A stretch of 64,000 bases of DNA from Blastopirellula sediminis. GTDB lineage: Bacteria > Planctomycetota > Planctomycetia > Pirellulales > Pirellulaceae. The translations under genes and the position numbers were made by a program. Where the stretch lies: the NCBI RefSeq assembly GCF_020966755.1, contig NZ_JAJKFT010000010.1, forward strand, positions 2,010,720-2,074,719, given 5' to 3'. Positions 16,486-24,178 of this stretch are shown here, piece after piece (position 1 is the first letter of the stretch; the number at the start of each line of letters is the position of its first letter). Below the pieces are notes generated by a model. The model worked only from the letters and a program-made list of their open reading frames with translations. It had not been told where the DNA came from and made no database searches.

Positions 16486-19022
16486 CCTCGCCTGCTCAGA
16501 ACGACGCCGCCGCCGCTCCGCGCGAGAAACGAGGCCACGTTTCCAAACCGGGACTCTCGCTCCTTGCGCAGGGTGAGCCGATGGTCTGGCTGACCGGCGG
16601 ATCGCTCGCCCTTTGTTTGCTGATGATCTTCGGCCTGTTGTCGCTCGTCATTTACAACGGCATGCGCACCTTCTGGCCAGGGCGGCTCTACCAGGTCGAG
16701 ACGGTCGACGGAGCGATTTATCTCGGTGAAGCGGCCGGCGTTGAACGCTTCGAGTTGACCGAGCAATTGATCAACTCGTTTCCGTCGGAGCTGAAAAAGG
16801 CTCGCGAGAAAGCGCTGGAGAAGTTCGAAGCGGCCGGCAGCGTGCCGGTCGAAGTCGAACGGCGTCAGTATCGTACCGGCAACTTCGACATCATCTCGAA
16901 CTTCGACCGGGAAGGTACTCACTACCATACCGTGAACGAGTTCGAGCTGGTTCAGCCCGAAGCCGAATTGCCCGAATGGGCGATGGTGATCGAGCGGCTC
17001 TCGTGGGGACGTTTCTACGGGATGCCGGTCGAATTCAAACTCGACCATCTGCGACCGATCTCCGCCGACGAAGAGCAGCTGAACGACATCGTCCTGCTGA
17101 TTCAAAGCAACATGTATCGCATCAGCGACGCCGATCAATCGGCTCAGCTGAAAGAAGCCCTCGCGCCGGTCGAAGCGGAACTGGCCAAAACGCGGGCCGC
17201 TAACATCGATGCGTTCATCGCCGAAAACAAATCGCTCGAAGGCGAATTGCGGGCGAAGCTGAAGTCGGGCGAGGAGAAGCCGTTGGCCGACGTCAAATCG
17301 GCCGAAGAGAACGTCGTCAGCGTCGTTCAAGCGTCGGTCGGTCCGGAACAAGCGTGGGACAAATACAACGAGTTCCATGACGAAGTGATCAGCCGTTCGC
17401 ATCGTCGCAAAGAGATCGAAGAGTTCGAAGTCGGCGAGGTTAACAGCGAAGAAGAAAACGCCCGGTTGTCGCTGCGGGACGAAGAAATCAACCACCCCGG
17501 CGTCTTCGTCGTCGAATTGGCGAACGAACTGGCGCGTCTGCAAGGTCAGGTCGCGACGCTCGACGAGATCGGTGAAAAGAACCAGGCTACCCTCAAGCAG
17601 ATCGAAAAGCGAAGCGGCGCTGATTCGCCGCTCGCCAAGTTCTCCCAGGAGATCGTCAAGGGGCTCGCGACCGATCTGGCCGATCAGCAGTCGCAGCCCA
17701 AGAAGCGCATCGCGGAAATCAAGGAATTGATCGCGGGCATGCCGCCGTCGACGCAAGGGGCGGTCGACAACTTCCTGAAGATTCGAGAAGAGTCGACGCA
17801 GCGGACCGTCGCGCTGCAGCAGAAGATCAATCAACTGAATGAAGAGAACGCTCGCTACGTCCTGCACATGCAGACGGCGCAGAAGATCGACAAGGATATC
17901 CCGCTGTCGGAAATCGTCCTCGCCTTTCCCGCCAACCGGTTGAGTCTGGCGGGTCAGCTCGGCGTTTACATGTCGCGCTGGGGCGAGTTTCTGATGGACG
18001 ATCCCCGCGAAGCGAACTCCGAAGGGGGCGTCTTCCCGGCGATTTGGGGAACGGTTGCGATGACGATGATCATGTCGGTCATTGTGGTGCCGTTCGGCGT
18101 GCTGGCCGCTCTCTATCTCCGCGAATTCGCCAAGCCCGGCCCGATCGTCAGCGCCATTCGCATCAGCATCAACAACCTGGCCGGCGTGCCGAGCATCGTC
18201 TTCGGCGTGTTTGGCTTCGCCTTTTTGATCGGCAACGTCGGACGCTTTATTGACGGCGGTCCGCGGAACGCCGACTTGCCGGTGATGTCGTCCAACCGTT
18301 GGTATTTGTTGCTGATGGTCTTGGCGGCGACGGCGTGCGGCGCGTTCATGATGTCGATGTACGCGGTCAGCAATCGTCGGCAATTGACCGGCGGTCGAAA
18401 CCTCTGGCTCGGCAAGTTCGCGCTGCTCCTCTGGATCGTGGCGACCGGCGCGTTCGTAACCGCGCTGGCGACGACTCCGGAGTTCAACGGCTTCTTCACG
18501 TCGCATCTTCCGAACCCGGTGTTCGGTAAAGGGTGTTTGGCGTGGGCCAGCATTACGCTCGCTTTGTTGACGCTGCCGGTCGTGATCGTTGCGACGGAAG
18601 AGGCTCTTGCTGCGGTTCCCAACTCGTTGCGTGAAGGGTCGTACGGCTGCGGCGCCAGCAAGTGGCAAACCATTTGGCGCATCGTCCTGCCGCACGCTCT
18701 GCCGGGGATCATGACCGGCATGATTCTGGCGATGGCGCGCGGCGCCGGCGAAGTCGCTCCGTTGATGCTGGTCGGCGTGTTGAAACTGGCGCCGGAACTG
18801 CCGATCGACTTTTCGCCGCCGTTTTTGCACTTCGATCGCAGCTTTATGCATCTGGGTTTTCATATTTACGACCTTGGTTTTCAAAGTCAGAACAGCGAAG
18901 CGGCCAAGCCGATGGTTTACACCACCACTTTGCTGCTGATCGCCGTCATCGCAATGTTGAACTTGTCGGCGATCTGGCTTCGCGCTCGTCTACGACGACG
19001 ATTCCAACCGGGACAGTTTTAG
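16482..19022 (+). CDS. pstA: Phosphate ABC transporter permease PstA, oversized form with coiled coil
   Basis: An 846-residue protein. One helix (about 36-60) is followed by some 450 residues, probably extracytoplasmic, that are charged and largely helical, with long coiled-coil stretches (for example 215-330 and 360-470). The permease domain starts near residue 520 (WGTVAMTMIMSVIVVPFGVL) and carries the PstA EAA loop LAAVPNSLREGSYGCGASKW and the GAGEVAPLML motif. Classical PstA is about 290 residues. The gene starts at an ATGA overlap with pstC. The partner extension in PstC suggests the two large domains contact each other or PstS. It shuttles phosphate across the membrane with PstB. Confidence 0.9.
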   Translation: MTSPAQNDAAAAPREKRGHVSKPGLSLLAQGEPMVWLTGGSLALCLLMIFGLLSLVIYNGMRTFWPGRLYQVETVDGAIYLGEAAGVERFELTEQLINSFPSELKKAREKALEKFEAAGSVPVEVERRQYRTGNFDIISNFDREGTHYHTVNEFELVQPEAELPEWAMVIERLSWGRFYGMPVEFKLDHLRPISADEEQLNDIVLLIQSNMYRISDADQSAQLKEALAPVEAELAKTRAANIDAFIAENKSLEGELRAKLKSGEEKPLADVKSAEENVVSVVQASVGPEQAWDKYNEFHDEVISRSHRRKEIEEFEVGEVNSEEENARLSLRDEEINHPGVFVVELANELARLQGQVATLDEIGEKNQATLKQIEKRSGADSPLAKFSQEIVKGLATDLADQQSQPKKRIAEIKELIAGMPPSTQGAVDNFLKIREESTQRTVALQQKINQLNEENARYVLHMQTAQKIDKDIPLSEIVLAFPANRLSLAGQLGVYMSRWGEFLMDDPREANSEGGVFPAIWGTVAMTMIMSVIVVPFGVLAALYLREFAKPGPIVSAIRISINNLAGVPSIVFGVFGFAFLIGNVGRFIDGGPRNADLPVMSSNRWYLLLMVLAATACGAFMMSMYAVSNRRQLTGGRNLWLGKFALLLWIVATGAFVTALATTPEFNGFFTSHLPNPVFGKGCLAWASITLALLTLPVVIVATEEALAAVPNSLREGSYGCGASKWQTIWRIVLPHALPGIMTGMILAMARGAGEVAPLMLVGVLKLAPELPIDFSPPFLHFDRSFMHLGFHIYDLGFQSQNSEAAKPMVYTTTLLLIAVIAMLNLSAIWLRARLRRRFQPGQF

Positions 19023-19049
19023 TGATCCGAGCGGAGATCTAGCGGTACA

Positions 19050-19964
19050 ATGACGACGCAACGCGAAATTGAGAAGATTCCTCAAACGAGAAACAGCGTG
19101 AACGAGATTACCTCTCCACAGCAGCCCGCCGAAGGGAAACAGAACCGGTTGGAATTGATCGCCCAGGGGCATCATTTCGACTCGGTCATCCACGACGCGG
19201 TCAAACGCGAAGAGTGCGTGCTTGAGATCAAAGACTTCAATCTGTGGTACGGCGAGAAGCAAGCGCTGTTTAACGTCAACATGCCGGTTCCCAAGGGACA
19301 GGTCACCGCGCTCGTCGGTCCGTCCGGTTGCGGCAAGTCGACGCTGCTCCGCTGCGTGAACCGGATGAACGACCTGATCGACACGGTTCGCATCCAGGGA
19401 GACATCGTGCTGAACGGCGATTCGATCTGCGACGCCGGCGTCGACGTGATCGAACTTCGCAAGCGGATGGGGATGGTGTTTCAAAAGCCGAATCCTTTTC
19501 CGATGAGCATCTTTGAAAACGTCGTCTATCCGCTCCGGATTGACGGCGAACGGAATCGCGGCGTTTTGGAAGGGGTTTGCGAACATAGCCTCAAAGGCGC
19601 CGCCATCTGGGATGAAGTGAAAGATCGTCTGCATGAGAGCGGGCTCAGCCTCTCCGGCGGTCAGCAGCAACGTTTGTGCATCGCGCGGGCGATCGCCAGC
19701 GAACCGGAAGTGCTGCTGCTCGACGAACCGTGCTCGGCTCTCGACCCGATCGCAACCAGCAAGATCGAAGACCTGATCCGCGAACTTCGGGGCGAGTACT
19801 CGATCTTGATCGTCACCCACAACATGCAACAAGCGTCGCGCATCAGCGACTACACCGCGTTCATGTACTTGGGGCGTCTGGTCGAATTTGGACCGACCGT
19901 CGACATCTTCACCAATCCGAAATTGACCGAAACGAACGCTTACGTGACCGGACGGTTCGGCTAG
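19050..19964 (+). CDS. pstB: Phosphate ABC transporter ATP-binding protein
   Basis: A 304-residue ATPase that powers phosphate import. Walker A is GPSGCGKST, the signature is [14 protein letters not shown], and Walker B with the catalytic Glu is [12 protein letters not shown], followed by the H-loop histidine in VTHNM. The stretch [19 protein letters not shown] is typical of PstB. About 50 extra residues precede the usual N-terminus, which is longer than the normal 250-260 residue family; a later start is possible, but no better internal start signal is obvious. It lies 27 bases after pstA in the same operon. Confidence 0.95.
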   Translation: MTTQREIEKIPQTRNSVNEITSPQQPAEGKQNRLELIAQGHHFDSVIHDAVKREECVLEIKDFNLWYGEKQALFNVNMPVPKGQVTALVGPSGCGKSTLLRCVNRMNDLIDTVRIQGDIVLNGDSICDAGVDVIELRKRMGMVFQKPNPFPMSIFENVVYPLRIDGERNRGVLEGVCEHSLKGAAIWDEVKDRLHESGLSLSGGQQQRLCIARAIASEPEVLLLDEPCSALDPIATSKIEDLIRELRGEYSILIVTHNMQQASRISDYTAFMYLGRLVEFGPTVDIFTNPKLTETNAYVTGRFG

Positions 19965-20022
19965 TCGAACCTCCGGCGGTACTCTTATTCGTCTGCTAAC
20001 GCGCCATCATCAGGGGAAAGTG

Positions 20023-21201
20023 ATGTCTCGAATCGTTGGAACTTTGGTTTGTTTCACGCTGATCGCCGTCGCCGGCTATCCGGCTATCGCCGACGAGCGC
20101 CGTTCGGAGCAGCACGCTAAATTCGCCGCCGACTTCTGGAACTACCTGGATGGGAAGTTCGACAAGTGGGAAGCGATTGGGGAACTCCCGAGTTCGGTTC
20201 CCGCTCCGCACGTTTCCGGCGAGTCGAAAACGTACGCCAATCCGGCCGCTTTGAAGAACCTCAAAGACCCGGGCTATGGTTCGATCTTCGTCGTCGAGCA
20301 CCTGCAGGATGGCAAGTCGATCGGTTTGACCGCCTGCTTCCGCGCCAAAGCGGGTATCGACGTGAAGCAGAACGACTGGTACTGGCTCTACTATCTGCCG
20401 GCCGGCGAAGCGGTGAAGACTTCGGCCGACAAAGCCGCGTTCGACAAGCCGGGCTTCGTCACCTTTGAAGACGACGGCCGCTTGTGGGTCTTTAACCTGA
20501 ACAATCCGAACCTGGCTGACTTCCTGAGCGTTGGCGAGTTGACCAAGCAGGTGATTCGTCCCGGCGTTGGTCCGTCGGCGATGACGCTGAAGTCGGATGA
20601 AATGGAAACGATTCTCGGTTACCTCGCCGCCAAGCCGGGCTTTGTGACGGCGATCGAAGATGGCCGCGTGTGGGTCTTGAAGGAAGGTAGCGACGCGGCG
20701 AAGGAGTTCCTCGCCTCGGGCGAACCGGCCAAGCAAGTGATCCGCCCCGGCGTTGGTCCGCTCGGCACGACGCTGAAGTCGGACGACGCCGCTACGATCG
20801 CCGCCTACCGTTACGCGAAGCCGGGCTTCCAAGCGGCGGTTGACGGCGACGGTCGCGTCTGGGTCTTTCCGGCCGACAGCGACGCGTGGAAGGAATATGT
20901 CGCCAGCGGCGAACCGGCCGCGCACGTCACCAAGATCGGCGTCGGCCCGAATCGCGAAACGCTTAAGACGCGCGACGCCGGCGTGATCGAAGCTTACCTC
21001 GTCGCGCAGCCGGGCTACGTGACCAAAATCATTGATGGCCGTCTGTGGGTGGTGCGGGTCGACTCGGCCGACCTGAAGGAATTCGCCGCCAGCCACGATT
21101 TGGCCAAGCATGTCACCAAGATCGGCGCCGGCCCGCTGGGGATGACGATCAAAAGTCCCGATAGCGAGACGATCGACTCGTACATGCGAAACTTCCGCTA
21201 A
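20023..21201 (+). CDS. Exported repeat protein with cytochrome-P460-like N-terminal domain, in the pst operon
   Basis: A 392-residue protein with a signal peptide (about 1-23, ending PAIADE). Residues 25-135 resemble the cytochrome P460 fold (PHVSGESKTYANPAA, GSIFVVEH, KQNDWYWLYYLPAGE), but there is no CxxCH, so covalent haem is not expected. From residue 142 come four repeats of 62-63 residues with consensus [KQ]PG[FY]-x-DGR[VL]WV-KEF-SGE-AK-V-G[VA]GP-T[LI]K; their DNA copies start at 20446, 20632, 20818 and 21007. ATG 20023 has AGGGGAAA just upstream. It sits between pstB and phoU, so a role in phosphate sensing or capture is inferred from position only. The family was not otherwise recognised. 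Confidence 0.75.
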   Translation: MSRIVGTLVCFTLIAVAGYPAIADERRSEQHAKFAADFWNYLDGKFDKWEAIGELPSSVPAPHVSGESKTYANPAALKNLKDPGYGSIFVVEHLQDGKSIGLTACFRAKAGIDVKQNDWYWLYYLPAGEAVKTSADKAAFDKPGFVTFEDDGRLWVFNLNNPNLADFLSVGELTKQVIRPGVGPSAMTLKSDEMETILGYLAAKPGFVTAIEDGRVWVLKEGSDAAKEFLASGEPAKQVIRPGVGPLGTTLKSDDAATIAAYRYAKPGFQAAVDGDGRVWVFPADSDAWKEYVASGEPAAHVTKIGVGPNRETLKTRDAGVIEAYLVAQPGYVTKIIDGRLWVVRVDSADLKEFAASHDLAKHVTKIGAGPLGMTIKSPDSETIDSYMRNFR

Positions 21202-21212
21202 TTTGCGGAAGT
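21191..21212 (+). other. Hairpin across the stop codon of the exported repeat protein gene
   Basis: An 8-pair stem (ACTTCCGC against GCGGAAGT) with a six-base loop containing the stop codon TAA at 21199-21201. No T run follows, so it is not a terminator. It could stabilise the message end or slow ribosomes before phoU. Confidence 0.4.
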
Positions 21213-21255
21213 CCAGGGCGGATGCGTTTTCAACGCAAACAAGGATTGAAATGGT

Positions 21256-21924
21256 ATGACGGTTCATTTTGAAAAACAACTCGATCAGCTTCGGCGGCAA
21301 CTGGTGACGCTCGGCGCGATGGTCGAAGAGCACGTCAGGTTGGCGATTCGCGCCGCGGAAGAGCAGGATCGCGCGCTCGCCCAAGAGGCGATCGATCGTG
21401 ACGATGAGGTCGACGCCTTGCAAATGGAGATCTCGGAAGAGTCGCTCCACCTAGTGGCGTTGTTTCAGCCGGTCGCTTCCGACCTGCGGTTTGTGATCTC
21501 GGTTCAAACGGTTATCAACGAGTTGGAGCGGATCGGCGACCACGCTCACGACATCGGCCAAGGGGTGTTGCGTCTGATCGACTCTGGCGCTCACTTCGAC
21601 TTGCCGCCGCTGTTGCAAACCTCGAAGGAAGCGTCGATCGAGATGCTGCGGCAAAGTCTCGATGCGCTGTTGGATCGCGATGCGGCGAAGGCCCGCGACG
21701 TGATCCTCGCCGACGACACGGTCGATCAGTCGCATCGCGGCATGTATGACTGGTTCAAGAACGGCGTTCGCCAGCGTCCGGACGATCTCGACTGGATGAT
21801 GGAGATGCTGACGATTTCGCGGCATGTCGAACGGATCGCCGATCATGCGACCAACATCGCAGAAACGGTGGTCTACCTGGTCGAAGGCGAACTCGTTCGC
21901 CGCGGCGGCGACCGGGCGCCGTAG
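21256..21924 (+). CDS. phoU: Phosphate signalling protein PhoU
   Basis: A 222-residue all-helical protein with the two PhoU half-repeats. The first carries EQDRALAQEAIDRDDEVDALQMEI and IGDHAHDIGQGVLRL; the second, in the C-terminal half, carries RHVERIADHATNIAETVVYLVEG. The acidic and histidine residues of the E/DxxxD metal-binding motifs are present in both halves. PhoU links Pst transporter activity to Pho regulon signalling and limits phosphate uptake. ATG 21256 lies 54 bases after the exported repeat protein, in the same operon. In well-studied systems PhoU acts through the kinase PhoR, but no histidine kinase is encoded in this window. Confidence 0.95.
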   Translation: MTVHFEKQLDQLRRQLVTLGAMVEEHVRLAIRAAEEQDRALAQEAIDRDDEVDALQMEISEESLHLVALFQPVASDLRFVISVQTVINELERIGDHAHDIGQGVLRLIDSGAHFDLPPLLQTSKEASIEMLRQSLDALLDRDAAKARDVILADDTVDQSHRGMYDWFKNGVRQRPDDLDWMMEMLTISRHVERIADHATNIAETVVYLVEGELVRRGGDRAP

Positions 21925-21979
21925 TCGTCCCACAGCGTTTTGGCGTTTTCGTTTCTGGTCCCCATCGTAGCGTCCCGCG

Positions 21980-22693
21980 ATGAACAACCGGCTTGTGCTC
22001 ATTATCGGCCGTCAGGGCAGGCTCAGCTCCGCCTTGGCTGATAACCTGCGACAATCAGGTTGTGAGGTGCGCACTGCAATTGATTCGGACGATGGCCTGG
22101 AGCAGGCGATCGCCCATTCGCCCGACATCGTCCTGGTTGGGCATCACTCGCCCGAGTCGTTCGATATGTGTCGCCGCATCAGCAGTCGGATGCGGCCCGA
22201 GCAGCTCCCTGCGTTTCTGGTGACGCCGGGCGTTGGGACCAGCGAAGCCGAAGAGGGAGAGCCGGAGTCGATCGATTCGTTGTTGGCCGAGACCCTGGCG
22301 CTCGACTTGCTCGCTCAAGGCGTGAAGACGCTGCTGAGTCGCGCTCGTCAGGCAGGACAAGACGACGTCGTCCTCGAACATCATGGGCTCCGTCTTGATC
22401 GCACGCGCTACGTGGCTGAACTCAAAGGGGAGTCGATCGGCGCGACGCCGACCGAGTTTCGGTTGCTCTGGACGTTGATGGCGAAGCCGGGACATGTCTT
22501 TTCGCGGCACGACTTGTTTGAGGCGTGTCACGCCGAGCATGAAGGTGAGCCTTCGGCCCAGTCGCGAGCGATCGACGTTCATGTAAAGACGATCCGCCGG
22601 AAGTTGGCGGAACAAGCAAACCTTATAGAGACCATTCGAGGGGTAGGCTACCGATTTCGGGAGCCGGTTTGGGGCGTTTCTCCATTCGAGTAG
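21980..22693 (+). CDS. OmpR/PhoB-type transcription regulator with degenerate receiver
   Basis: A 237-residue regulator. Residues 135-228 form an intact winged-helix output domain (GATPTEFRLLWTLMAKPGHVFSR, AIDVHVKTIRRKL, ETIRGVGYRF). Residues 4-120 align with a receiver, but the acidic pair is replaced (LVLIIGRQ), the phospho-acceptor position is G54 in PDIVLVGHH, and the conserved Lys is absent. It therefore cannot be phosphorylated in the usual way. Its place after phoU suggests it is the PhoB counterpart controlling the pst operon, possibly by protein contact with PhoU or ligand binding. The start ATG at 21980 is 55 bases after phoU. No phoR follows within the window. Confidence 0.85.
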   Translation: MNNRLVLIIGRQGRLSSALADNLRQSGCEVRTAIDSDDGLEQAIAHSPDIVLVGHHSPESFDMCRRISSRMRPEQLPAFLVTPGVGTSEAEEGEPESIDSLLAETLALDLLAQGVKTLLSRARQAGQDDVVLEHHGLRLDRTRYVAELKGESIGATPTEFRLLWTLMAKPGHVFSRHDLFEACHAEHEGEPSAQSRAIDVHVKTIRRKLAEQANLIETIRGVGYRFREPVWGVSPFE

Positions 22694-23068
22694 GGTTTTT
22701 GTCGTCGTAAGTGACGATATATCTAGTGTTTGCGTTTTGTCATGAGTTAATGAAGAGTTCGTCCTTAGCTCTTTAAATTACCCAACCCGGAACTTCAACT
22801 GGGTGGCTGGCCCTTTCTCCAAATGGGTAGGTTGCGTCCGGTCTTAACTTAGCGACAATAAGTTCCTGCGATCTTTCCCAGCTTCGCGGACGAGGGATCA
22901 AAGGACTCCGAGTCTTAGAAGGAACGACGCCGCTAGCTCTGCTATCATACCGGTAGCGACTGACGGTGATACTGGCGTCAACGAAGACGCCAGCGTGTGT
23001 GAAACGGATTTCCACTGCCGCGGATTTTACGCTTCGCCACGACGGTATCAGGAGGGACGAAGTTTGAC
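22694..23068. other. Intergenic region
   Basis: There are 375 bases between the Pho-type regulator and a small gene. The first 90 bases are AT-rich and could hold a terminator-free end or a promoter; no clear hairpin with a T run was found. AGGAGGG at 23050-23056 serves the small gene at 23069. No other gene was seen. Confidence 0.45.
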
Positions 23069-23335
23069 ATGGTAGTTTGGAAATTGGCTGGTATGACTTT
23101 AGCCCAAAAACGAGATGAGCTTCGCCAGGAACAAGGGACTCGATTTGTCGAGCCCGAAGAATTCTGCGAACTCGCGGTGTCGAGCCGCAAACTAGTACGC
23201 AGCGACGTGAGCGCCGCTTCGGTCAAAGGGCTCTATAGCCCGGACGACGACTTGTACTACTTCGTCGAGGAAGAACGCCTCGACAACTTCCGAACCGCAC
23301 GGGTGCTTGATAGCCAACCGCTGCAGATCGCCTAA
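23069..23335 (+). CDS. Small acidic protein of unknown function
   Basis: An 88-residue soluble protein with no signal peptide or membrane segment. It is rich in Glu, Asp and Arg and contains FVEPEEFCELAVSSRKLVR and LYYFVEEERLDNFR. The gene is supported by a strong AGGAGGG at 23050-23056, although the 12-base spacing to ATG 23069 is long, and by a good terminator downstream. An internal ATG at residue 9 is the alternative start. No family was recognised. It is monocistronic. Confidence 0.6.
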   Translation: MVVWKLAGMTLAQKRDELRQEQGTRFVEPEEFCELAVSSRKLVRSDVSAASVKGLYSPDDDLYYFVEEERLDNFRTARVLDSQPLQIA

Positions 23336-23428
23336 CGGCAATCTGCTATCGGCCAACGCTAATTCGCCCGTCGCACCGCTTTCGTCAAAGAAAGCGAACA
23401 CCCCTACGTTCTCATCCTAAAAAACTGC

Positions 23429-23465
23429 AAAGCCGCATCGGACCCCAATTTCCGAGGCGGCTTTT
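23429..23465 (+). terminator. Intrinsic terminator after the 88-residue protein gene
   Basis: AAAGCCGC and TCGG pair with CCGA and GCGGCTTT, separated by one A-G mismatch, with a ten-base loop, and end in TTTT. The hairpin lies 94 bases after the stop codon. Confidence 0.75.
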
Positions 23466-24178
23466 CCTTTGCGCTCTCGGCGCTGTTTCGGAAGAATAGA
23501 ACGCGGAAGCCACGGTGAAGAGCACGGAAGCCACGGTAGGAGTTTTTCCTTCCATAAGCCGCTGTAGATGTAAATTGCCAAAGAACTGCCGGACTGGACC
23601 GCAGCGCACATTTTTTTCGTAGGGTGCGTCTGGACGCGCCACGGACCTGCCGCGGCGGTTGGGCCCTGTTCTAGGGTGTCGCCGCACACAACTCATCCGT
23701 TCGCCGACTGGACTGGACCGCGAACGACATTTTTTTGCGTCACCTTACCCATCCGCCCCGTCAGGCAAAATGGAGAACCCGCCGGCTCCATTTCGCTCAC
23801 TGGACTGGACCGCAGCGCGTTTTTTTGCTCCTGGGAGTGGACTGGACCGCGATGTTTTTTTCTTGGGCCTACGAGTTCCTCCAGCGTTCGTTTGGGGCCT
23901 TTGACCGATCAGCGCGCAGGTGGAGCGCCAACGCGAGCTCCCTCGCGAATTCTCCCAGGCCCAAGCGGTCGGTGAGAGAGGCTGACCGCCGCGATTTATC
24001 TTGCCGCACGACAATCGACCCGAAGTCCGTGCGCTTTGTCAACTGACAATTATGAGACGATACTGGCCCGATGGCGCGGCATCTTGTCGCTGCGCGACCC
24101 AGCCAGTCTTAACAGACTGGTCGGGCCACCCAATTCAGATCATTGGGTCTTTATTCGACATTCGTCATTTCCAGCCGC
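23466..24178. other. Long non-coding stretch with several small repeats
   Basis: About 710 bases with no convincing gene. It contains a 13-base direct repeat CGGAAGCCACGGT at 23504 and 23525, four copies of a motif ending in T7 (23591-23861, listed separately), and two hairpins: CCAGTCT/AGACTGG at 24103-24120 and ACCCAAT/ATTGGGT at 24128-24148. The second could act as a weak end signal for the symporter gene, though no T run follows on its strand. Several open frames cross the repeats, but their translations are low-complexity products of the repeats. Confidence 0.6.
23591..23861 (+). repeat. Four copies of a GGACTGGACCGC motif ending in seven T
   Basis: Copies lie at 23591-23617, 23707-23736, 23799-23826 and 23836-23861. 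Each has GGACTGGACCGC, then a variable 3-8 base spacer (AGCGCACA, GAACGACA, AGCGCG, GATG), then exactly TTTTTTT. Three are preceded by a further TGGACT or GTGGACT-like extension. The spacing between copies is irregular and the flanks differ. They are not hairpins themselves. The origin is unknown. Confidence 0.8.

Noticed and set aside
16473-18884. 803-codon open frame on the minus strand
   Set aside because: It lies exactly antisense to pstA; the translation is Arg/Asp/Gln-rich with no domain, a typical shadow in GC-rich DNA.
23676-23975. Open frame crossing the T7 motif copies
   Set aside because: Its translation consists of the repeats themselves (WTGP-type blocks) and has no start signal.
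24103-24148. tRNA-like or riboswitch structure
   Set aside because: Two short hairpins are visible, but there is no cloverleaf, anticodon arm or known riboswitch core.
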